Notes under the pieces: generated by a model
Databases searched by the model: none
What the model was told of the DNA's origin: nothing
The model's input: only the letters and a program-made list of their open reading frames with translations
NCBI GenBank assembly: GCA_937894535.1
Contig: CALBHI010000329.1
Coordinates: 1 to 6,622 of the forward strand
Length of the DNA: 6,622 nt
Direction: 5' to 3'
From: an uncultured Verrucomicrobiota bacterium
GTDB taxonomy: Bacteria; Verrucomicrobiota; Kiritimatiellia; CAIVKH01
Shown here: positions 1 to 4,014 of the stretch, piece after piece
Layout of the letters: each line of letters starts with the position of its first letter
How positions within the stretch are numbered: the stretch's first letter is position 1
Translations under genes and position numbers: made by a program

Positions 1-564
1 GAAGCCTTCCTCGCCGCCAGCGCCGACGCGGTCGTCCGCTATACCGAGCGGTCGCGCGCCCGGGCCTTCGTCCTCTGCACCAACGCCAAGTTCATGCGCG
101 ACCTGCACGCCCGCACCGTGCGCCCCCTCACCGATGCCGGCTACGCGGTTTTGGCCCAGCACGAGGGTCTGCCGCGCCACGCCATGATCGAGCGGTTCAA
201 GGAGGAGCCCGCCGGGGTGCTGTTCGGGCTCGACAGTTTCTGGATGGGGGTCGACGTGCGCGGCGAGGCGCTCAGCAACGTCATCATCACCAAGCTGCCC
301 TTCGCCGTGCCCGACGAGCCGGTGGTCAAGGCGCGCATGGACCGGATCACCGAGCGGGGCGGCGATCCGTTCAAGGAATACTCCCTGCCCGAAGCCATCC
401 TCAAGTTCCGCCAGGGGGTGGGGCGGCTCATCCGTTCGGCGAGCGACACCGGCATCGTCGTCATCCTCGACCCGCGTATCCACACCAAATGGTACGGCCG
501 CTATTTCCTCCGCGCCCTCCCTGACGTCCCGGTGATCTGGGACGAGGAAACCACCGCCTCGTGA
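1..564 (+). CDS. DinG/XPD-type ATP-dependent DNA helicase, C-terminal part (5' partial)
   Basis: The frame is open from base 1 to a TGA at 562-564, giving the last 187 residues of a longer protein. What is visible is the second RecA-like lobe (HELICc_2 type) of an XPD/DinG superfamily 2 helicase. Residues 22-30 (AFVLCTNAK) fit the strand and turn at the start of that lobe. Residues 73-91, containing LFGLDSFWMGVDVRG, fit motif V. Residues 138-145 (QGVGRLIR) are a near-perfect motif VI with the arginine finger. In this family these helicases unwind DNA 5'-3' using ATP, often with an iron-sulphur cluster, in repair or replication-conflict roles. The Walker motifs and any cluster cysteines would lie upstream of the window, so activity and the choice between DinG, YoaA or a paralogue cannot be judged. 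Bases here are visibly more GC-rich at third positions than in the following gene. The next gene's first ATG comes 4 bases after this stop. Confidence 0.9.
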   Translation, partial: EAFLAASADAVVRYTERSRARAFVLCTNAKFMRDLHARTVRPLTDAGYAVLAQHEGLPRHAMIERFKEEPAGVLFGLDSFWMGVDVRGEALSNVIITKLPFAVPDEPVVKARMDRITERGGDPFKEYSLPEAILKFRQGVGRLIRSASDTGIVVILDPRIHTKWYGRYFLRALPDVPVIWDEETTAS

Positions 565-568
565 ATGG

Positions 569-2992
569 ATGTTTACTTCGACCCACGCCACTCCGTATGA
601 TCACGGGGTGATCCGAGCGATTCCATCTGTTCTGCTGCTGATGTTGTTGGGAATGATCCCCTCGCGGGCGGCTCTGGTGCACCGGACAACCGCGATGGCG
701 AACGATCAAGCGGTGGTCGGCGTGGATTGGTCGCACGACGGGCAATTTATCGCATCGGCGAACTTGTACGAGGCAGGTGGTAATGCCGTGTCGGTGTACC
801 GGTGGATGACGTCGTCGGTCACCGCGGTCAACAGCGTTAAGTCGACCAATCAGACGGGCAATGCCGTCGCATGGTCGAGGAACTCACTTCATCTTGCCTA
901 TGGCCTGGAGAGTGGCAACCGTCCTGAATTGGTCATTCATCAGGTAGTACCGACCAGCGGGGTGTACGCCACCACCAACTCGTTTGAGGCCGACCGCGAT
1001 GTTTCGTCCATCGCATGGCGCCCTGGTATGAACCAACTGGCCTTCGGCATCGGAAGCGGAAGCTCGATTACGACGGAAGTCCGCATCGCCAGCCTGACGG
1101 GAACGAATTTTGCACTCATCCATACCAACAACATTAGCGAAGACAATTCGGTCCAGACGAACACCCTGGTTTGGCACCCGGACGGAAAGCGATACGCCGT
1201 TGCCTATGCGACCGGAACGGATTACAAAATCAACGTGTACTCCAACACGACCGGCAACAGTTATGCTTCCGGGGCCACTCTTTCGTTAGGCCAGTTAGCC
1301 AGAGCAGAATCGATCGGGTGGAATGCCACCGGGTCCTTGTTTGCCGTTGGATTCCGCTCGCTCACCGTGACCGACCGGCTGCGCGTTTACCGGGTCATGC
1401 CCAACCAAACCTTCTCGCTCCTGAGCAATGCGGTCATGGCGGAAGCATCCTTGAATGTGTTTGCGCTCGCCTGGGGCACGATCGACAACCTGCTGGCGGT
1501 GGGCGTCGCTGGCACTGCTTCAACCGCGGCGTTACGGGTTTACCGGGTGCTGGATCAGGGTACCGGATCTCTTGAATTGATCTATGAAGAGAACCTGCCA
1601 AACAGCAATGCCGATGTTACCTCGCTCGCCTGGTCCAAGGATGGCAAATACCTGGCTGCAGGCATCGAAAACAGCACCTTGAGCGGCCATATTCGCCTGT
1701 ATGAATTGCTTTGGTCGGACCTCGCGGTGCGCAAAACCAACAGTCCGGCCATCGCGCGGCCTGGCAGCAACATCGTCTACACCATAACCGTGACCAATGC
1801 CGGACCGGACCGGGCTCCGGGTGAAATCCGCGTCGTTGATCTCCTGCCGACCGGGGTCATTCATCAGGCCAGCACCAGTACCTACAACGGCATCATGTCC
1901 GTCAGCGGGCAGGGGGTCACCGCGACCTTTACCTCCTTCAACGCCCGCACATCAGCCACCATTACCATTACCGCGTCCGTTGACGCAAACCTTCGTACCA
2001 TCCTTACCAACCGGGTGGCGATCGAAGGATTCTTTGCCGATCCCAACCGGGCCAACAACACCCATCAAACCCTGACCTTTACGGACTTTGATGGCGATGG
2101 TTTCGTGGATGTGTTCGATTTCTGTCCGGAGCTGGCCACCACCAACAACCCCGATACCGATGGCGACAAGGTGGGAGATGCCTGTGACAATTGCCCTGGG
2201 GTGTCCAATGTCAGCCAATCCGACCTCGATTTCGACCTCGTCGGCGATGCCTGCGACAATTGTCCCGGGATTCACAATCCGGACCAGGCCGATGCCGACC
2301 TCGATGGCATCGGCGATCTCTGCGATGCCTGTCCCCTGGTTGACGGAAACGGCAGCGGCATCGATGCGGATTCCGATGGAATTGATGATGCCTGCGACAA
2401 CTGCCTTGGATTGGCCAACCCGAACCAGGTGGACACCGACGGGGATGGCGTCGGCAACGCCTGCGACAATTGCCCGGACGTGACGAATCCGGGCCAGCAC
2501 GATGACGACGGCGACGGCATCGGCAACAGTTGTGATTCCTGCCCGCAGGACATCAATACCAATGCCGACTCCGATGGCGATGGCATCGATGACGTATGCG
2601 ATCCGGATCGCGACGGCGATCTGCTGCCCAACGACTGGGAGGAACTCTACGGCTTCAACCCGGACGGCAATGACCTGGTAAATTACGAGACCAACCTTGA
2701 CCCGGACCTCGACGGTTACACCAACCTCGACGAGTACATCGCCGGCAGTGATCCCACCGACCCGCTCTCCATGCCCGCGCTGTCGCACATCGGGTATAAC
2801 GGCGGGGTTGGCGTCAGTTGGTCCAGCCTGACCGGCCGCACCTACGACCTGTATGTTTCATCCAACCTGCTGGACGCCTCGTGGTGGCTGCTGACCGGCG
2901 GGGTGGCGGGAACCGGTGGTGACCTGGTGATCGTGTCAACCAATCCAGCCGCGATGCAACACTTCAAGTACAGGGTAAAACTGGCCCCATGA
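569..2992 (+). CDS. Exported beta-propeller / DUF11 / thrombospondin type 3 repeat protein
   Basis: This 807-residue protein has five parts. Residues 14-35 are a Sec signal peptide (hydrophobic VLLLMLLGMI, likely cut near SRA-A). Residues 48-383 hold seven WD40-like repeats, each with a strand of the type LAWSKDGKYLAAG; the conserved tryptophans are at 54, 102, 150, 202, 251, 302 and 355, about 50 apart, which predicts a seven-bladed propeller. Residues 384-505 are a DUF11 domain (YTITVTNAGPD, then VVDLLPTGV). Residues 506-680 are thrombospondin type 3 calcium-binding repeats, followed by an Asp-rich segment (LPNDWEELYGFNPDG, then DPDLDGYTNLDEYIAGSDP). Residues 737-807 are a small beta domain ending in FKYRVKLAP. 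No C-terminal anchor or sorting signal is evident. The likely role is an extracellular or surface binding protein; no enzyme motif is seen and the ligand is unknown. The start is uncertain. ATG 569 follows the helicase stop by 4 bases but lacks a well-placed Shine-Dalgarno and puts 13 mostly uncharged residues before the signal. In-frame GTG 608 gives a more typical compact signal peptide (VIRAIPSVLLL). Confidence 0.9.
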   Translation: MFTSTHATPYDHGVIRAIPSVLLLMLLGMIPSRAALVHRTTAMANDQAVVGVDWSHDGQFIASANLYEAGGNAVSVYRWMTSSVTAVNSVKSTNQTGNAVAWSRNSLHLAYGLESGNRPELVIHQVVPTSGVYATTNSFEADRDVSSIAWRPGMNQLAFGIGSGSSITTEVRIASLTGTNFALIHTNNISEDNSVQTNTLVWHPDGKRYAVAYATGTDYKINVYSNTTGNSYASGATLSLGQLARAESIGWNATGSLFAVGFRSLTVTDRLRVYRVMPNQTFSLLSNAVMAEASLNVFALAWGTIDNLLAVGVAGTASTAALRVYRVLDQGTGSLELIYEENLPNSNADVTSLAWSKDGKYLAAGIENSTLSGHIRLYELLWSDLAVRKTNSPAIARPGSNIVYTITVTNAGPDRAPGEIRVVDLLPTGVIHQASTSTYNGIMSVSGQGVTATFTSFNARTSATITITASVDANLRTILTNRVAIEGFFADPNRANNTHQTLTFTDFDGDGFVDVFDFCPELATTNNPDTDGDKVGDACDNCPGVSNVSQSDLDFDLVGDACDNCPGIHNPDQADADLDGIGDLCDACPLVDGNGSGIDADSDGIDDACDNCLGLANPNQVDTDGDGVGNACDNCPDVTNPGQHDDDGDGIGNSCDSCPQDINTNADSDGDGIDDVCDPDRDGDLLPNDWEELYGFNPDGNDLVNYETNLDPDLDGYTNLDEYIAGSDPTDPLSMPALSHIGYNGGVGVSWSSLTGRTYDLYVSSNLLDASWWLLTGGVAGTGGDLVIVSTNPAAMQHFKYRVKLAP
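572..601 (+). promoter_or_regulatory. Possible sigma-70-like promoter ahead of the propeller gene
   Basis: TTTACT (572-577) and TATGAT (596-601) are separated by 18 bases and match the -35 and -10 consensus at 4/6 and 5/6 positions. Transcription would begin about base 608, exactly at the alternative GTG start of the downstream gene, implying a leaderless message. This fits the lack of a Shine-Dalgarno sequence there, but hexamers like these also occur by chance. Confidence 0.3.
2084..2608 (+). repeat. Tandem thrombospondin type 3 calcium-binding repeats (within the propeller protein)
   Basis: This segment encodes residues 506-680 of the 807-residue protein. It repeats a unit of the form DxDxDGxGDACDNCPGxxNPxQ. 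Cysteines fall at 519, 539/542, 562/565, 585/588, 609/612, 632/635, 655/658 and 677, so the unit is 22-24 residues, mostly 23 (69 bases). In thrombospondins such repeats wrap calcium ions with the acidic loops and are stapled by disulphides; the same is inferred here. The DNA also repeats, with close variants of GATGCCTGCGACAATTGCCC. The skewed composition creates long open frames on the opposite strand that are not genes. Confidence 0.92.
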
Positions 2993-3001
2993 TGGCGTAT
3001 C

Positions 3002-3031
3002 CTCCGGGTATGATCGAACGCGGGGCATCCG
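3002..3031 (+). promoter_or_regulatory. TATGATC-containing element, possible promoter of the coiled-coil gene
   Basis: The stretch between the propeller gene and the coiled-coil gene contains CTCCGGGTATGATC followed by ACGCGGGGCATCCG. TATGAT at 3009-3014 matches a -10 box at 5/6 positions, but I see no convincing -35 box at the right distance. The same words, in the same order with small gaps, occur at 591-615 ahead of the previous gene. It could be a promoter or another regulatory site; the evidence is only this resemblance. Confidence 0.25.
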
Positions 3032-3060
3032 GACTGGTCATTTCATAGGAACTATTTTTC

Positions 3061-3065
3061 AGGAG
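3061..3065 (+). promoter_or_regulatory. Shine-Dalgarno sequence of the coiled-coil gene
   Basis: AGGAG lies 11 bases before ATG 3077. The spacing is longer than ideal, but no closer in-frame start exists, and the ATG leads directly into a good signal peptide, so it supports that start. Confidence 0.6.
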
Positions 3066-3076
3066 AATCGTGCTGC

Positions 3077-3814
3077 ATGAATACATGGAAATCCCTTCGT
3101 TGCCTGTGTGTCCTTCTTTTCCTCGCCTTGCCGGTTCGTGAGGTTCATGCGGAAACCAATACGGTCGATGAGATCCTCCGGATCGATCATCGGATCCAGT
3201 TCATCGAGGCGAACCTGATCAAGCTGCAAGGGGAAAGGTTCCGGGCACGCCATGAACTGGAATACGGCGACAACGTGCTCTCGCCTAAATACCAGGCAGC
3301 AAAAGCCAAGGAGAAGGAGATGATCGCGTTGCGGAAGGAGGTCGACGTGCGCTTGCTCGCAACCGACCCCTCCATGGCTGCTCAGGAAGCTGCGGTCAAG
3401 GAACTCAACGCCCGGTTGCGGGAGTTGCGCGAACTCGATGAGGCCATCGGGCGGGAAATCTCGTCGGCCGCAAACACCGGTAATACGCCTTCCCAACAAG
3501 CCCTTGAACAGGAAAAGCAACAATCCGCCCTGGATATCAGGAACCTCGAGACCGCGCTCCAGCAAGCCATCGCTACCCTCGTGGAGAAGCGGCGCACCGT
3601 CACCGAAACCGACCCTGAAACGGCCCGCCTCGTCCAGCAGCTCAATGCCCTGGAAAGCGAACACCAGCAAGCCATCGGCGAGGTCAAAGATTTGGCCGAC
3701 TCCAGCCAGCGTATCAAAACCCTCGATGCGCAACGCCAGGAGCTGGCGGCCGAGCTACAGGAACTCCGCGCCACGCGGCAACGGCTGCTAGAATCGGCCG
3801 CCGGCCTGCCCTAG
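3077..3814 (+). CDS. Exported coiled-coil protein of unknown function
   Basis: This 245-residue protein is not a family I can name. Residues 1-25 are a clear Sec signal peptide: a positively charged start (MNTWKSLR), a hydrophobic core (CLCVLLFLALPV) and a cleavage site after VHA, so the mature protein should be periplasmic or secreted. The rest is almost entirely charged, Glu/Gln/Arg/Leu/Ala-rich helix with heptad-like leucines, as in 107-128 and 186-240, predicting a long coiled coil. Three helices begin after a proline turn: SPKYQAAKAK at 69, TDPSMAAQEA at 96 and TDPETARLVQ at 178. A flexible Asn/Gly/Thr stretch (131-138) splits the rod. The mature part has no cysteine and no second membrane segment. 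Such proteins are often structural or chaperone-like in the periplasm, but nothing here fixes a role. It sits 84 bases after the propeller gene and 200 bases before the protease gene, so it could share a message with the former. Confidence 0.85.
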   Translation: MNTWKSLRCLCVLLFLALPVREVHAETNTVDEILRIDHRIQFIEANLIKLQGERFRARHELEYGDNVLSPKYQAAKAKEKEMIALRKEVDVRLLATDPSMAAQEAAVKELNARLRELRELDEAIGREISSAANTGNTPSQQALEQEKQQSALDIRNLETALQQAIATLVEKRRTVTETDPETARLVQQLNALESEHQQAIGEVKDLADSSQRIKTLDAQRQELAAELQELRATRQRLLESAAGLP

Positions 3815-3861
3815 GTCCGTAGGCGAAAAAAACGCAACCAGCCTCTCGCTTTTGCGAATAT

Positions 3862-3888
3862 GAGCAGCGGTTTCTCCGCGCTTTATTT
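3862..3888 (+). terminator. Possible Rho-independent terminator after the coiled-coil gene
   Basis: AGC-A-GCGG (3863-3870) pairs with CCGC-GCT (3876-3882) around a TTTCT loop, giving seven base pairs with one bulged A. A G-T wobble can extend it by one pair. The hairpin is followed by TTATTT (3883-3888). The stem is short and the T-run is broken by an A, so termination may be weak. A second small hairpin, TTTGC-CCCG-GCAAA, follows at 3886-3899. Confidence 0.35.
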
Positions 3889-3903
3889 GCCCCGGCAAAA
3901 CGA

Positions 3904-3965
3904 TTGACGCTTGCCGTCGCGTCCTGATAGTTTTCCTTAACGCTTTGCAGGCTTATGTTTATTAT
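3904..3965 (+). promoter_or_regulatory. Two candidate sigma-70-like promoters for the protease gene
   Basis: The 200-base gap before the protease is AT-richer than the flanking genes. Pair one is TTGACG (3904-3909) and GATAGT (3926-3931) with a 16-base spacer, matching consensus at 5/6 and 4/6. Pair two is TTAACG (3937-3942) and TATTAT (3960-3965) with a 17-base spacer, matching at 4/6 and 5/6. The second would start transcription near 3972, leaving a leader of about 43 bases. Either or both may work; together they suggest the protease has its own promoter. Confidence 0.45.
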
Positions 3966-4003
3966 TACGCTAGCTTTGTATTCTCGCCAATACTGTCCGC
4001 TCA

Positions 4004-4009
4004 AGAGGT
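4004..4009 (+). promoter_or_regulatory. Shine-Dalgarno sequence that fixes the GTG start of the protease
   Basis: AGAGGT within CAAGAGGTGAACC sits at good spacing (six bases between GAGG and the codon) before GTG 4015. The GTG opens a signal peptide in the protease frame. The other nearby GTG at 4009 is in a frame that reaches a stop within eight codons. Confidence 0.75.
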
Positions 4010-4014
4010 GAACC

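Noticed and set aside
2084..2608. Could the regular repeats be a CRISPR array or a non-coding satellite?
   Set aside because: The period is about 69 bases, the copies are degenerate, the whole stretch is in frame, and the translation is a textbook thrombospondin type 3 repeat.
1952..2788. 278-codon open frame on the - strand
   Set aside because: It is the reverse reading of the GAT/GAC-rich calcium-binding repeats and gives a monotonous Val/Ile/Ala/Gly protein. The + strand reading has recognised domains.
3059..3733. 224-codon open frame on the - strand
   Set aside because: It overlaps almost all of the coiled-coil gene, which has a signal peptide and a Shine-Dalgarno sequence. The antisense product shows no family features.
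3815..4014. Possible small RNA or riboswitch in the 200-base gap
   Set aside because: Apart from short hairpins and promoter-like boxes I see no known riboswitch core or tRNA-like fold, and no open frame with a good start.
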